Position numbers and translations under genes: made by a program | In this document: positions 1-12,916 of the stretch, piece by piece | How positions within the stretch are numbered: position 1 is the first letter of the stretch | Layout: each line of letters begins with the position of its first letter | NCBI GenBank assembly: GCA_963921425.1 | Contig: OY992832.1 | Span: 20,992,835-21,056,834 of the forward strand | Length of the DNA stretch: 64,000 nucleotides | Direction of reading: 5' to 3' | Source: Dryas octopetala | Taxonomy: Eukaryota > Streptophyta > Magnoliopsida > Rosales > Rosaceae | Notes under the pieces: generated by a model | Seen by the model: only the letters and a program-made list of their open reading frames with translations | Told to the model about the DNA's origin: nothing | Databases searched by the model: none

Positions 1-299
1 ACACATCTGGTCCGTTCTTGGTCGCGGGCCGGGGCTTCATCTAACAATGGGCTTGGAATCTGCTGGAGGGGACTACTCCGATTATGCAAAACATTTTTTC
101 GGACTAAAGATTGCTAACGGAGTTACTTCTTAATATGACATAAATCACAGGACCGGAAGTGTAATCTATCTCATAATAAAATCAATGTATATCATGCCAT
201 TGATGAATCTGATATGAAAAAATTTGGCTTTTTTTTTTGTCAAAAACAAAATTAGGCTATATACATATAAGTTTGGTCTCTTTGGTTGTATCATATTTG

Positions 300-1368
300 G
301 GAAATTTAATTACATAACCTTTTCTTATCCAACTTAAGCTATTTTGACTCATTTTTCAAAAACTTACTTTTCTAACATTTTTCTTTCTTTTCAGACAAAA
401 TACCCTTTGTGTGGAATTTCTAGTTGCCACAGTCCACCACATAGTCTACAAAAAATTCCACCAGCTCCTCCACCTTCTGCCTGCAGCTGCCAAACCCTCT
501 TCCACCGTCTTTCCATTGTCTTCCTGCAATAGCCATGGAGAGTGACAACCTAAACAAGAAGCTTGAGCTAATCCATTGAATCCATAACCCTATTACCCCA
601 TCTATACAATGAATCTAGATTTGACAATGAATCTCCATTCAATCCAGATCTGGTTTTGAGGGGTGGAAGAAGGGAGAGAGGGAGAGAGCCATCTCTAAAC
701 CCACATATGCAACATGAACACCGCCAACCACATCAAATTGTTGAAGAAACTCATATCTGATTGTTGTGGAATTTGTGGTCGCTAAATAGTGCTATAGCAC
801 CTGTCAACCAAAAAGTCCACCGAAAAGTCTACATCTACAATTTGGCATCTTCTTCTTCTTCTTCTTCTCCGTTAAATCCAGATCCATCAAAATAGCAAAA
901 ACAGCCCAAATAACATAATTATTCATAACATGATTATTTTTGCATCGTCGACCATTGTGTTCATATAAGAAGAAGAAGATATGGAAAAGAGAAATCAGAT
1001 AAGTTCAACAAAACTAAAATCCATTGTTCAACAAAACTAAAATCAATTATGTATGGGGTGGGAGTCGCGGGGTGGGAGGCGCGGGAGGCTATGGGTGGCG
1101 ATGAGTTTTGGGCGATGGGTTTTCTATGATGGCAGAGGGAGGAGGAAGGGAGGGAGGGGAAGAGAGAGAGAGAGAGATTAGCTAAAGGAGAGGGAGAAAG
1201 AAAAAAAAAAAAAAAAAAAAAGCTACAGGAAAAAAAATGTTTATGAGTTTTTATATGAAGGGCGTTATGGACATTTCACACAAAAAATGATTAGAAAAGT
1301 TTAATTTTAAGAAAGAGGTCAAAAAAGCTTAACATTGATCAAAATGGGTCATTTAATTAAATGACCCG
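300..1368. mobile_element. Degenerate foldback element
   Basis: The left part (TTTAATTACATAACC, TTTTGACTCATTTTTC, ACTTTTCTAAC) matches the reverse complement of 1250-1368 (TTTAATTAAATGACCC, TTTTGACCTCTTTC, ACTTTTCTAATC). The middle is CT-rich to GA-rich with a short open frame and an A-run at 1200-1222. No target duplication was confirmed. Confidence 0.4.
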
Positions 1369-1924
1369 TCATATTTCAATATTACTCTTGTGGTTTTAAT
1401 TTTTTAATAAAAAATTATGGTACCAACTGAGCAAGCACCAGAATCATCTACAAAAGAAGATGTAGCTATACTCATTCTCTCAAACCAAGCACATCTTTTT
1501 CGCTTACAAAAAGTTATAATATGTGGAGAACCTCTTCTATCTTCAACTCGAGAGTTTTGTGAAATTCAAAAGAGGAAGTGGAAATGAGTTTTGTCATCTC
1601 CAGCTTATCAAACAGAACTTAGAGAAAAAAAGAGAGAAAGGTTGATGGTTTCGTGGTCAGTCGTGAGACAAGAAATTGAAGGATCAGAAGAAAGCCTTTT
1701 TGTTTGCGATGTATGATTACCAGAACGAGCTTCTTGGTAGAAGTATCCCCTTGGCACTTGATTTCGTACTCTTTAGACAAGAAATTGAAGATGAGAAGCT
1801 CAATATATGGTCGTCCAGTCAAACCGATAACTAGTTCAAAAATTATTGTGTGTGATCAATACGTGATATGTTGATATGGCAGAAATTGTGTTATCAATCC
1901 TCTTGGTTATAACACAATTAGACT

Positions 1925-4833
1925 ATCTATAGTGGTGAGAATGAGTGTGAGAGTAATACATGGCCTGAAAAGTGATTTTGTGGCCTGAAAAGTGATTTTG
2001 GGATCTGAGAATGATAGTAAAATGTACTAAAATTGTTGTGATATTGAGAGTAATACAGTTGTACCTAATTAACTTAAGTCTAATTTAGATTAAGTGATAG
2101 TTAAGTTATAATTTATAACTTAAATATTTATAAAATTATATCATTGGTTTTATTTTAAAGAGATCTTTAATATAAGGTCAATATTCAATTTATTTGGATT
2201 TATAATTGTATTACCCAAATTATAAATTGGGTTAATTAAATACAAAAATGGTCCATGAACTTTACAATGAATCTTAATTTAGTCCACTAACTATAAAAAG
2301 TATCAATTTGGTTCATGAACTTTTCAAGTTGTTTCAAAGCAGTACAAACGTTAACTTCCATCTGAAAATTAACGGAATTGATCACATGAAAATGTGATGA
2401 ACGAACTAAAATGTCTCTGAAAATGTGGTCACTTGCTGTGCACATGACTAGTTTTCGTTAAATTTTTCGATGGAAGTTAACGTTTGTACTGCTTTGGTAC
2501 AACTTGAAAAGTTCGTGGACCATTTTTGTATTTAACCCTTATAAATTCTATATTCAAGTTGTTTGGTATTTTTTAATGTTTGAAATGCAAAAAAAATGGT
2601 AAACACAACACAATTCATTGTATTTCATAATACGAACATCGACAAATATATAAAGGAAACTACAATAATAACTGAAATTAATGAGTACATCAAATTAACA
2701 ACAACAACACCACCCAAGACGTTAAAGAAACGGTAATGAAACGACAAACACAATCTTCAGTGGTTCCCACGAGTGGCCTTGGGCGAATCACTGGCATTCA
2801 CGTAAACATTCTTATATCCTCCCCAAAATGAGATATCTAGTTTAGCCTCATAATCGGCACATGGTTGAATGCCCTTCTTGCAAGTGCATGGAACCGAACC
2901 TGGATCTTATCATCTTGGAAACATAAACTGCTCAAAAGCTTATCATCTAGGAAACGTAAACGAATCGTATGGTCTTATCAATGTGCCATGTGAAGGAATC
3001 AAAGTTAGCTTGCTCATATGATATTTAATAATAGGATAATTTATTAAAATTCATAAAACTACATGACAAAAAGTACACATAATTGAAAAGACGCACACTT
3101 AGATAAAGTAGACAACAAACATAATTAAACGCACATAAAAATACATTTAGTCAAATTGTGAAAAGTCAGTGTTGGGATAGTACCCTCCTGAGCTTGAAGT
3201 GCCATGATTGGCCTAGGCTGCAACAGTTGAATTCTATCTTGCCATAGCTTCACGCAGTCGTGCCTCCCAAAACGCTCATTGGTCTCCAGAAATGGTGTTG
3301 AGGTTTTTGCCCATAATGATCAAGTCTTTATGCCTTTGTTTTCGATCGTCAAACAGCCCCATGAATAGCTCTTGTTGTTTCGACAACGACTCCGTGTGTT
3401 GGACAAGGGTGGTGATACCGTCGGTAACTTGAGTCGATTAAGCACTATCGTGTCTGGCCTTCTTTGACCTATCTCTGCCAAGTGGCCTCGGGCGATTACC
3501 AATTGGTTGAAAGGCTGGAGCATTCTCATTCGCACTCAATCGAACCGCATCCTCAACATCAATAGGGGTGTCGGCCTCGGTGGGGGTGTCAGTTGGATTC
3601 CCCTCCGGTTCATATTGCCACTTCACAAAATGTTGCATCTTGGCAAAACAATTGTGCCAACCAAAAGGACGGTTCTTCGAGTGGAGTGTTTGGTATCGAG
3701 CATTGGAAAAGCTCACATAGTAACATGAAAACAAATTAATGAATCATAAATGGTATAAAAATTCATGAATTTTTTTTTCGCTAACAAATATATTTGAATT
3801 TAATTAACAAAAAAACTCACCACATCAATTTGGTTTCGCCTGCTAGTGCGTTGTCATTCAACCACCAAGATACATTTTTGATACTTCGTGGTGGCTACCC
3901 CTATCTTCTTGAAGTGAGCTTAGACCACCCCAAATTGTTGCCCATTAGCCATGGCTTGAGTAAATTCCGAATAAATTCATTGTACACTTTACATAAAAAA
4001 TCCTTGTTCCTTTGATTAGAGCTGAGTTCACAATCTTCGGAGTGTTGCATCCAAGCAACAACTAAAGCTACCTCTTCCTCATTGGACCAATTGGGACCCT
4101 TTGGATTTACCATGATTGAAAAAAAAAATTTCTATAACCAAAGTTAGTATGCAAAATATATATATGAATGAGTGAAAATGATAGATAGATATGTGAAAAA
4201 ATGAAGTTTGAATGTTCAATTTCTAGGAAAAATGATGAAATAGTTGTTAATAATTTTTAAATAATTTTTTTGAAATTTTTCTGTAATTTTTTAGTATTTT
4301 TTGTATTTTTTTGTATTTTTTTGTATTTTTTAATGTTAGTATAACAGTAAATTAATTAGAATTGTTGGATCACCAACGGATACTTAAAAGGAAGGACCAG
4401 ATCGCGCCAATCGTCTGGGCTCGTGTATTTTTTTTATTCCTAACGGTCAAATAACAAGAGTCGTCTGATCCCAACGGCTCTTGCATCTGAGCCGTCTGTG
4501 GCAGTGACGCATGCGTGGGGGACTGTGGGAGACGGCACTGACGCTGCACAGTGCAACTGTCGGCTGCTTTTTCACTCCCCCAGATTTTACTACTTTACCC
4601 CCATTCTTTTAATTAATGCCTTCACTTTTTTGAACAAAGTTAATTTCTCTTGAAGGGCAGCGTTGTCATTTCGCATATGATGGGCCCCACCAAACTGTTG
4701 CTCTCACTCTCAGCCTTATCAATACATAACTCTCAAATATTGATCTCACTCATTCTCACTCTCACACCTCTGGCCCACTAATCAGCTTTTGAAATCAATT
4801 TCACACTCTCACTCTCACCCACTATTGAAAGCT
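1925..4833 (-). mobile_element. PIF/Harbinger-like relic with SANT/NAM-associated ORF, non-autonomous
   Basis: The two ends are similar inverted GTGAGAGTGAG-rich sequences (left ATAGTGGTGAGAATGAG; right, reversed, ATAGTGGGTGAGAGTGAG). The minus strand holds a broken reading frame: 4113-3901 starts MVNPKGPNWSNEEEVALVVAW, a trihelix/SANT-like start, and 3734-3438 contains RPLGRDRSKKARHDSA, the motif of NAM-associated C-terminal proteins of PIF/Harbinger-type elements. About 170 bases in between carry stops, so the ORF is dead. No transposase was found. A related relic lies at 39.65-40.6 kb, and a MITE is nested at 2229-2538. Boundaries are approximate. Confidence 0.6.
2229..2538. mobile_element. 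310-bp foldback MITE with 9-bp target duplication
   Basis: Inverted ends begin GGGTTAA and share AATACAAAAATGGTCCA[TC]GAAC; most of the element pairs with itself. The 9-bp direct repeat TTATAAATT flanks it (2220-2228 and 2539-2547). A 9-bp duplication suggests Mutator-like mobilisation. Confidence 0.88.
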
Positions 4834-6845
4834 TTACAATCATTAATATCTAAAATTTTAAATCCTCAACGATAACTTTAAAAATTGTACACGTATCATA
4901 ATCTCAGTAGATTGATAATACCACATCAGTAAATCATGTGGTATTAGTCACACACAATAATTTTTCATTAACTTGGCCAAATAATAATATGTGTTTCAAG
5001 AAATTTTTACTTTGATGTCGTTCTTTTTATTTTTGCAATTTTAGTCATGTACTTTGAATACGATAGCAAGTCTAAATTGTTAACCTGTTTAAATTGTTGA
5101 CAGAGTATTCAATGTGCTTTGCATGTGAGTGACATTTTGGTCATCATACTCCACCTAGAGGCCTATGTAATACCCTACTCGCCTTTGAACACAATCAATT
5201 TGAAGAAATAAGAGGTTTCAGTGTCAAATTGATTAGGGTTTAAAGGTAAGCAGGAACTTAAATAGGCATGCATGTGGACTAAGATGTTCGAAATGTCAGT
5301 TACATATGAAGCACATGTCGCTCCTTTGAGTTTTTCATCAACAATTCAAACAAAATTAACTATATGTACCTAATTGCTATAATATTCAAAGTACTTGATT
5401 GAAAGTACCAAACTTAAAAGAATACGACCAAAAGAAAATTTCATGAAATACAAAAACTAAAACTGTCATTTGACCTTCTACAAAATAGGGGTTATGGACC
5501 CAACAATAGGAAGAAATCACAATAACATAGCGTGGAATTAAGCAACCTCAATTTAACAAATTAATGGATGAAAATATTAATTTATTCTTATAATACAACA
5601 GTTTGTAAAGTACATAAACAAAACAGAACAATCAAAACTATATGAATCAAATTAGAACTTGGTCCATACTAGAAAGATCAAAAGTGAAATTAAACATTTC
5701 AACTTTTGTAATTATCTTTTTAACCTTTTGAGTACAGCACTTTCTCAGACCATAAATTGAAGATGCATGGTCAAACACCTCTGATTTTGATCCCTCTTTT
5801 TTCTCCTTTTCTTTTTTAATTGGTAGAAGATGCAAGCCTAGCTGTACCCTTTGGAATAAGGTATCGTATAGGTGACTTTCGTTTCCCTTGGTACTTGTTT
5901 ATAGGTAAGGTTGATACCTGCCATTCAATTACTTCAGCATCCAATTAATATATTTATGAATGTGTTGTTAGATATCCTTATTCTACTGACAATGTTATTT
6001 TCATAAAGTTTGCTGTGTAATTAATTGACAATATATACTTGTGGTACAGTGACATTAATTCCTTAGGGATAAAGACTAACTGGTGTCAATTGCAGAAGCA
6101 TAGTCATGTGCCGGTAATAATGTTGGTTGCATGATTTGCATCATCACAAAATGTTATGCTTAAAATGAAAAAACAAAAAAAACAAAAAAAAACAAGTTAT
6201 TAATGTTATTGAATTTGTAAAAGAATGGTCTATTAGACTTGCATGTACTAAACCTAAATAGTTAGGTTGGGAACAATATTAGTACATACCGAGAACAAAG
6301 ACATGGGCTGAGTGTCATGTGAAAAATTTAAATTATAATTTGTGTCCTTATAGCATAGTTAGTAAATTGCGTATAATACGCGTACGTATGTAGTTTTGAA
6401 AACAACTTCCGTTTTTTTATATTTTTCAAAAGATAAGAAAAAAATGCATATTTTTCAATCTAAACATTTAATACACATATTTTTCAATTATACGCATATC
6501 AATCCCGTATTAGACATGTATCATTCCCTTATTCATGCATTATTCGCATTTTTTAAATAAAAAATTTAAATTTAAAAAATATAAAAATATTATATCCAAA
6601 GTTTTCACAGTACGTTTAGAGTAACAATAATACTAGGGATCCCAAATTTATATCCCAAATTTGAATCCCAAATAATGTGTCATTACACATGTTAGTATTT
6701 TATTTGTTGTAAAATAAATAATCTTTAGAGTGAGTTATATATGAATCAATAAAATACTGATACATTATTTGAGATCTCTTGCACGGCCTTTAAAGCAAAT
6801 ATTTCAAATAATACACGTACGTATTTTATACATATTTTTGTCGTC
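4834..6845. other. AT-rich intergenic stretch, no gene recognised
   Basis: No frame with recognisable protein similarity and no clear inverted ends. Short A/T homopolymers occur, for example A-rich blocks at 6165-6195. Confidence 0.5.
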
Positions 6846-8518
6846 CCGTATATTACCAACTATGTCTTATAGTTTAAGAGTAATAGGTTATTTTTATCAT
6901 GGTTACCGTAATTTTAATTGTCAATAAAAGTTCTACATTTGCATATGCAAGACCTAAAGGCATTAATTAATTTGAGAAAAGTCCTGATTTGCAAGTAATT
7001 GTAACAGTTAATGGAACCATAGGGGTATAATTTACAAAATTAAAATGACTCAAACTAGTAGGACGAAAATTGTAATTTGACTGAGTTGGTTTTATTTTTT
7101 TTATTTTTTATTTTGTCAACTGAGTTGGTTTTATTTGGCCCACCCTAAATTGCAAGTAATTGAAACAGTTGTTGGGGTCTTTTGGGTGGTCGCAATCGGG
7201 GATCTTTGGCTCGATGGCTTTCAAGAGATGCCAAAGGACATCATATTGACATATTCACATCCCTTTCTTATTTATTTATTTCCTAATAAAAATGGAGTGC
7301 TCCATGCCTCCATCTGACTCTCTCTGTGTCTATATATAAGTAGTAGTAGGGCTGGCTCATTGTCATTGAAAAGCATTCGTGACTCTACTTAGCCTCGCTT
7401 TCTCCGCTCTGCGCCGAAATAAAAACCAACCCCAGCCTTCACCAACTTTCTCTCCTCGCCTAACCATCTCACTCCGTAAGCTCTCTCTTTAACTCTCCCT
7501 TTTCTCAGCTCTTCATGTTTGTATGTGTGCATGTCATGTTTTTCGGCCTGGTATATGCATGCCATATTGGATCTGTGTTATTTGAGATTTGTTCTTGATG
7601 TTTATTTACTTAATTGGTAATGGGTATTGTTCATTTGGTCTCTATTTTATGGGTTTGAGTTTTGGGTTGTTGGGTTCTTGAAGAATAGTAAAATAGAAAA
7701 CTGAAGTTTGGGACTGTATTGATCCTTAGTTTAGAGAAGGAATGAAAACAGCATAGCTCCTGTATTTGATTCTGCCATTGAAAACACTTTCTTTAATGAA
7801 TCAAAAGTCTTTGCTTTTTTCATGTTTAATGGGTTTTCTTTTAGCTTTTAAATTTGCTTTTTTTTTTTTGGTTTGGGAACAAGCTTTTAAAATGTACTCT
7901 GTAAACCATATTTGTCAAATTTGTAGTCTTTATGTGGTTTTATTTATCAATACATATGTTTTTAACTGATCGTTGGATTATGGAACAGCCCAAATTGTAA
8001 AATGTGACCTACTTGGCTAAATTTTGATGGGTTCTGACGCTTATTTTGATTAGACAAACTTAAATTGGTCTTCATGTGATTGCCTATGGCATACTCTGGT
8101 CGAATTCTGTTTGGTCATATTAGTTTAAAGCGCATAATGAACTACAGTTTTGAAATGATGTGATTTTTTTGTAAGTTTCCCACCATCCATTCTGTTAAGG
8201 GTGATTTGGCTCTAAAATTTTCTGATACTTGCTAGTTTGGGATGCTTTAATATTTTGGTTCTAGACTTCTAGGGATATTTTCTTTATCGCCCCCAATTTT
8301 CCCAAAATTCACGAATTTGATTTCTGTGCTGGGGTTGAGTTTAGTGAAAGTTTACAAGTGACATCCTCGGTTACCAAAAAAAGAGTTTACAAGTTACTGA
8401 TGTTTTATGTTATGTGTGTATGGTAAACGATGGTCAATGATGCCATCTGGTGGAAAAAGCAAATCATGTATGCCACTTATTTTCTATTTACTTTTCTTAC
8501 TTTCTTTTGTTGGATTTT
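6846..8518 (+). repeat. Direct duplication, copy 1: ferredoxin promoter, exon 1 and start of intron 1
   Basis: About 1.67 kb that matches 9483-11028 in the same orientation. It begins at CGTATATTAC and ends at TCTTTTGTTGGATTTT, with small indels. It includes the promoter, untranslated exon and about 1 kb of intron. Short open frames seen in both copies (near 7766 and 10360) lie inside this noncoding duplicate and are not genes. Between the copies lie 964 bases of AT-rich then CT-rich sequence found only once. Confidence 0.88.
7331..7475 (+). promoter_or_regulatory. FD3: Ferredoxin promoter TATA box and untranslated first exon, upstream copy (P1)
   Basis: A TATATATAAG box at 7331-7340 is followed by a CT-rich leader that ends at 7475 before the donor GTAAGCTCTC. 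If the start site lies about 30 bases below the TATA box, the noncoding exon is roughly 7362-7475. Splicing to the acceptor at 12445/12446 would remove about 4.97 kb. The same arrangement recurs about 2.5 kb downstream. Exon use is inferred from signals and from the position of the coding exon; no transcript was available. Confidence 0.7.
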
Positions 8519-9482
8519 AAATCCTATACCTTACCCTATAGGGCCTATACCCTTAGAGGCTAAGACTATATTACTATAAGTCTATAATTCATAGTTGATA
8601 AGTTGGTATATAATTATAGAAATGTTTAGAATATGGTATATCACTATATCCTGTAAGTTTATAACCTATTCCCATTACTCTAATATTTAGGTCCTTAGGA
8701 TATGTATAAATGTATAATTACTATAATATTAGGGTTTAGGGTATTTTTAAATAGTTTTTATATAGATTTGTATTATACTAATACTATTATATATGTAATA
8801 AAAAGTCCATATAAAACACATAGAAACTATATGCTAAAAAAAATATAACACATAAAAGTGATAAAACATATTAGTAATTTAGTATATTACATTTACATAT
8901 GTAATAAAAAGAGGAATGATAAATTAAGAGAAAATAATATAAAATAAAAAACATATCAACTATTAACTATATACTAAAAAACATATAAAATATAAAACAT
9001 TAAACTTATGTAATAAAAAGTAAAATCTCTAAACCCCAAAAAAACCCTAATGAAAGTATGAAACCCCAACAAGTGAAAAAAACCTAATGTCTAAAATAAA
9101 ATATTCCTCTCTCTCTCGATCGCACACTCTCACTCTCATTCTCATTCTCTCCTCTCTCTTCTGTCTCGATCTCGCATCCATGGCCTTCACTCTGATCTGA
9201 GTCTCTCAGTCACCACCGCACGCCACCCCCGCTCGCAACCACAAGGCACAAGGTACGATCTCACTCTCTCTTCTCGCAGTCTCTCTCTTTCTCTCTCTCT
9301 CTCTGTCTCGATCTCCCATTCTGATTGAGATTTCTGACTCTCACTCTCTCTTCTATCTTCTCTCAGTGTCGCCACCACCTCTCGCCACCACAAGGCACGA
9401 TCTCACTCTCTCTTCTCTCACTCTCTCTGTCTCTCTCTGTCTCGATCTCCCATTCTGATTTAAGATATCTGACTCTCACTCT
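8519..9482. repeat. Spacer between ferredoxin duplicates: AT-rich block plus CT-rich minisatellite
   Basis: 8519-9080 is AT-rich without a credible gene. 9100-9482 is CT-rich and contains a unit repeated imperfectly about twice, with the motifs CCACCACAAGGCACGATCTC and CTCGATCTCCCATTCTGAT, at about 9236-9355 and 9386-9484. Confidence 0.6.
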
Positions 9483-11028
9483 CGTATATTACTAACTATG
9501 CCTTATAGTTTAACGTTAATACGTTATCTTTATCATGGTTACCGCAATTTTAATTTTGTCAATTAAAGTTCTACATTTGAATATGCAAGACCTAAAGGCA
9601 TTAATGAATTTGAGAAAAGTCCTGATTTGCAAGTAATTATAACAGTTAAAATGACTCAAACTAGTAGGACGAAAATTGTAATTTGACTGAGGAGTTGGGT
9701 TTTATTTGGCCCCTGTTGTTGGGGTCTTTTGGGTGGTCGCAATAGGGGATCTTTGGCTCGATTGCTTTCAAAAGATGCCAAAGGACATCATATTTACATC
9801 CCTTTCTTATTTATTTATTTCCTAATAAAAATGGAGTGCTACATTTGACTCTCTCTGTCTATATATAAAAGTTGTAGGGCTGCCTCTTTGTCATTGAAAA
9901 GCATCCATGACTCTTCTTAACCTCGCTTTCTCCTCTCTGCGCCGAAATAAAAACCAGCCCAACCCAACCCCAGCCTTCACCAACTTTCTCTCCTCGCCTA
10001 ACCATCTCACTCCGTAAGCTCTCTCTTTAACTATTCCTTTTCTCATCTCTTCATGTTTGTATGTGTGCATGTCATGCTTTTTGGCCTGGCATATGCATGC
10101 CATATTGGATCTGTGTTTTTTGAGATTTGTTCTTGATGTTTATTTGTTTAATTGGTAATGGGTATTGTTCATTTGGTCTCTATTTTATTGGTTTGAGCTT
10201 TGGGTTGTTGGGTTCTTGAAGAATAGTAAAATAGAAAACTGAAGCTTGGGACTGTATTGATCCTTAGTTTAGAGAAGGAATGAAAACAGCATAGTTCTTG
10301 TATTTGATTCTGCCATTGCAAGCACTTTCTTTAATGAATCAAAAGTCTTTGCTCTTTTCATGTTTAATGGGTTTTCTTTTAGCTTTTCAATTCGCTCTTT
10401 TTTTTTTTTCCTGGTTTGGGAACAAGCTTTTAAAATGTACTCTGTAAATCGTATTTGTCAAATTTGTAGTCTTTATGTGGTTTTAATTATCAATACATAT
10501 GGTGGTAAAAAAAAAAATTATTATCAATACATATGTTTGTAACTGATCATTGGATTATGGAACAGCCCAAATTGTAAAATGTGATCTACTTGGCTAAATT
10601 TTGATGGGTTCTGACGCTTATTTTGACTCGACGAACTTAAGATCTTCATGTGATTGCCTATGGTATAATCTAGTTGATTTCTGTTTGGTCATATTAGTTT
10701 AAAGCCCATGAAAAGATGAACTACAGTTTTGAAATGATATGATTTTTCGCAAGTTTCCCATCATCCGTTCTGTTAAAGGTCATTTGGCCCTGAAATTTTC
10801 TGATGCTCTAATTTTAGGGATATTTTCTTTGTCGCCCCCAATTTTTCTAAAATTCACTGATTTGATTTTTGTGCTGGGGTAGAGTTTAATGAAAATGTAC
10901 AAGTTAATAATGTTTTATGTTATGTGTGTATGGTAAACAATGGTCAACAATGCCATCTGGTGGAAAAAGCAAATCATGTATGCCACTTATATTCTATTTA
11001 CTGTTCTTACTTTCTTTTGGTGGATTTT
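9483..11028 (+). repeat. Direct duplication, copy 2: ferredoxin promoter, exon 1 and start of intron 1
   Basis: About 1.55 kb matching 6846-8518. It lacks some bases in the promoter part and has a short A-rich insertion near 10508. Both ends are sharp: the shared sequence stops at 11028, after which the ordinary intron continues to the coding exon. Confidence 0.88.
9860..10013 (+). promoter_or_regulatory. FD3: Ferredoxin promoter TATA box and untranslated first exon, downstream copy (P2)
   Basis: The second copy keeps a TATATATAAAA box at 9860-9870, the CT-rich leader with the GCGCCGAAATAAAAACC block, and the same donor (CTCC then GTAAGCT) after 10013. Splicing to 12446 would remove about 2.43 kb. 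It is closer to the coding exon and continuous with the rest of intron 1, so it may be the main promoter. Both copies look functional by sequence. Confidence 0.7.
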
Positions 11029-11391
11029 TCATGAGCTTCACTTTTGTGTAGTGCAAATGTTTTTGGTCAGTACCAGCTTAAGAATGGAAATTAATGAATT
11101 TAGTGAATTAAAATTTGTTTGATGAGTTCCAATGAGGGGATTATAATGTCAATTTGAATAGTAAGAAGGTAATTGACCCCTTCATATAGCATGAGTTCTT
11201 GTGGGGGACTTGAAATTTTTATGGTGGGTTTGGATGGGTGGTGGATGTACAGATTTCTTTGGTATAATTTGGACTTGCACAGAGTTGAACTTGTTTTATA
11301 GCTCATTTAGGTCTCTCTCTCTCTCTCTCCTCTCTTCATACTTGTCCCTGTTTTCACGTTGAACTTCTAGTTTTAGACAGCAATTTCGATA

Positions 11392-11870
11392 TGTTTTAAG
11401 GATTAAAGTAACCATCTTTATGGGGATTAGCCAAAATGGAGCCTCGAGTGAAGAGCAAAGAGCCATGAGCTTGCTTCTTCTCATAGTGCTCCATACATCG
11501 ACTGCCTTTCTGTTTCAGAGGGGATGGTTTGGTTCCATCTTTTTGTGAATTTGTAGAGGCATACAAGTAATTCATGTCCCTGTTAGCTGCAAGTATCACA
11601 TGTCTTATTCAGTTCAGTGGTCGGATTCATTATGGTTTAAGGATTAAAGTAACCATCTATATGGGAGTTAACCAAAATGGAGCCTCGAGTGAAGAGCAAA
11701 GAGCCATGAGCTTGCTTCTTCTCATAGTGCTCCAGACATTGACTGCCTTTCTGTTTCAGAGGGGATGGTTTAGTTCCATCTTTTTGTGAATTGTGTAGAG
11801 GCATACAAGTAACTCATATCCCTGTTAGCTGCAAGTATCACCTGTCTTATTCAACTGGGTTGTTAGAGTA
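11392..11870 (+). repeat. Tandem direct repeat of about 240 bp in ferredoxin intron 1
   Basis: Two adjacent copies, about 11398-11630 and 11640-11865, share the order GGATTAAAGTAACCATCT, GGAGCCTCGAGTGAAGAG, CTTGCTTCTTCTCATAGTGC, GGGGATGGTTT and GCTGCAAGTATCAC. They differ by scattered substitutions. No coding function was recognised. The repeat sits in the intron upstream of the coding exon and should be spliced out. Confidence 0.85.
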
Positions 11871-12454
11871 GTAATCTGAAATTCAAGAGCAGATATGCCT
11901 TTATTTGGTTATTCATCTACATATGGAGAATAATGAAATAGCTGGCTGTGCACGATTCTTGCTGCATAATGCTGATAATTAACCCATCCAGGCTTTGAGT
12001 GTTGGTATAGGTGTAAAAGGTCCGTGGTTGGTTAATTTGGCTTATGTCTGTGGTTAATAGTCTTATCAATATAGAAAACAGGAAAGAAACATAAATATGA
12101 TAATGATATTTGCAAGATAAGATAGATCTCTACCAAGGTTTTCAAGTCCTTTATGGTAAATCAGGAAGTTAGAAAAATGTAAATTTACTTTGCTAGAGAA
12201 GATAGATCTTTGCATTTACTTGGTTGTTAAATTGATATTGGAGACTAAAATCTATCTACCCTTTTATGTAATTCTATTCTATGTAAATTGCCTGACTGGT
12301 TTCTATCCTGTAGTGTTAGCTCTTTTTTTTTTTTCTTTTGAAAGTGATAATGTTAATTATCATTCTTTTTTGTGTTTTTTCTTTTATTAGTATTTTTCTT
12401 GTTCATGGTTATTAAATGTTTTGAGATGTTGGTATATGAATTCAGGGTTGAACA

Positions 12455-12916
12455 ATGTCAACCATGGCAACTGTGAAAGTTCCCTCCCCATGCGTGTTCA
12501 GAAATGCACCCAAGCATCAATTCACCAGTTCTATTATCAAGTTGTCATCTCCTCTTGGATCGGTGAAGACTGTCTCCAAGTCGTTTGGCTTGAAAGCATC
12601 CTCCTCCTTTCGAGCATCAATGGCAGTATACAAGGTTAAGCTGATTGGACCAAACGGTGAAGAGAACGAGTTTGAGGCTCCCGACGATTGTTACATCTTA
12701 GATTCAGCTGAGAATGCAGGAGTTGAGCTGCCTTACTCTTGCAGGGCTGGTGCATGCTCTACCTGTGCAGGGAAGTTGGCGTCAGGTTCAGTGGACCAGT
12801 CCGACGGTTCCTTCCTTGATGACAATCAAATGAAGGAGGGCTATGTGCTGACTTGTGTCTCTTACCCAACTTCGGACAGTGTGATTCACACTCACAAGGA
12901 AGGTGAATTGTATTAG
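12455..12916 (+). CDS. FD3: Plastid [2Fe-2S] ferredoxin, non-photosynthetic (root) type, FD3-like
   Basis: Single coding exon for 153 residues. Residues 1 to about 56 are Ser/Lys/Ala-rich with few acidic residues, like a plastid transit peptide; the mature part probably begins at AVYKVKL (57). The [2Fe-2S] ligands are Cys96, Cys101 and Cys104 in [14 protein letters not shown] plus Cys134 in LTCVSYP. Plant-type ferredoxins carry one electron at low potential; root types receive electrons from NADPH via FNR and supply nitrite reductase, glutamate synthase and sulfite reductase. The root-type assignment rests on [10 protein letters not shown] and the HTHKEGELY end, which resemble Arabidopsis FD3 from memory. 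The coding exon starts after an acceptor ending at 12445, nine bases before the ATG, so the 5' UTR is split by a long intron. A second in-frame ATG lies at 12464. Intact; high certainty for ferredoxin, good for the FD3 subtype. Confidence 0.95.
   Translation: MSTMATVKVPSPCVFRNAPKHQFTSSIIKLSSPLGSVKTVSKSFGLKASSSFRASMAVYKVKLIGPNGEENEFEAPDDCYILDSAENAGVELPYSCRAGACSTCAGKLASGSVDQSDGSFLDDNQMKEGYVLTCVSYPTSDSVIHTHKEGELY

Noticed and set aside
7766..7969. Small frame conserved at 10360-10542 (LVWEQAFKMYSVN)
   Set aside because: The conservation is explained by the noncoding ferredoxin intron duplication; the flanks are equally similar.
8980..9070. AAACCCTAA-like words resembling telomere repeats
   Set aside because: Only isolated, imperfect units; no tandem array.
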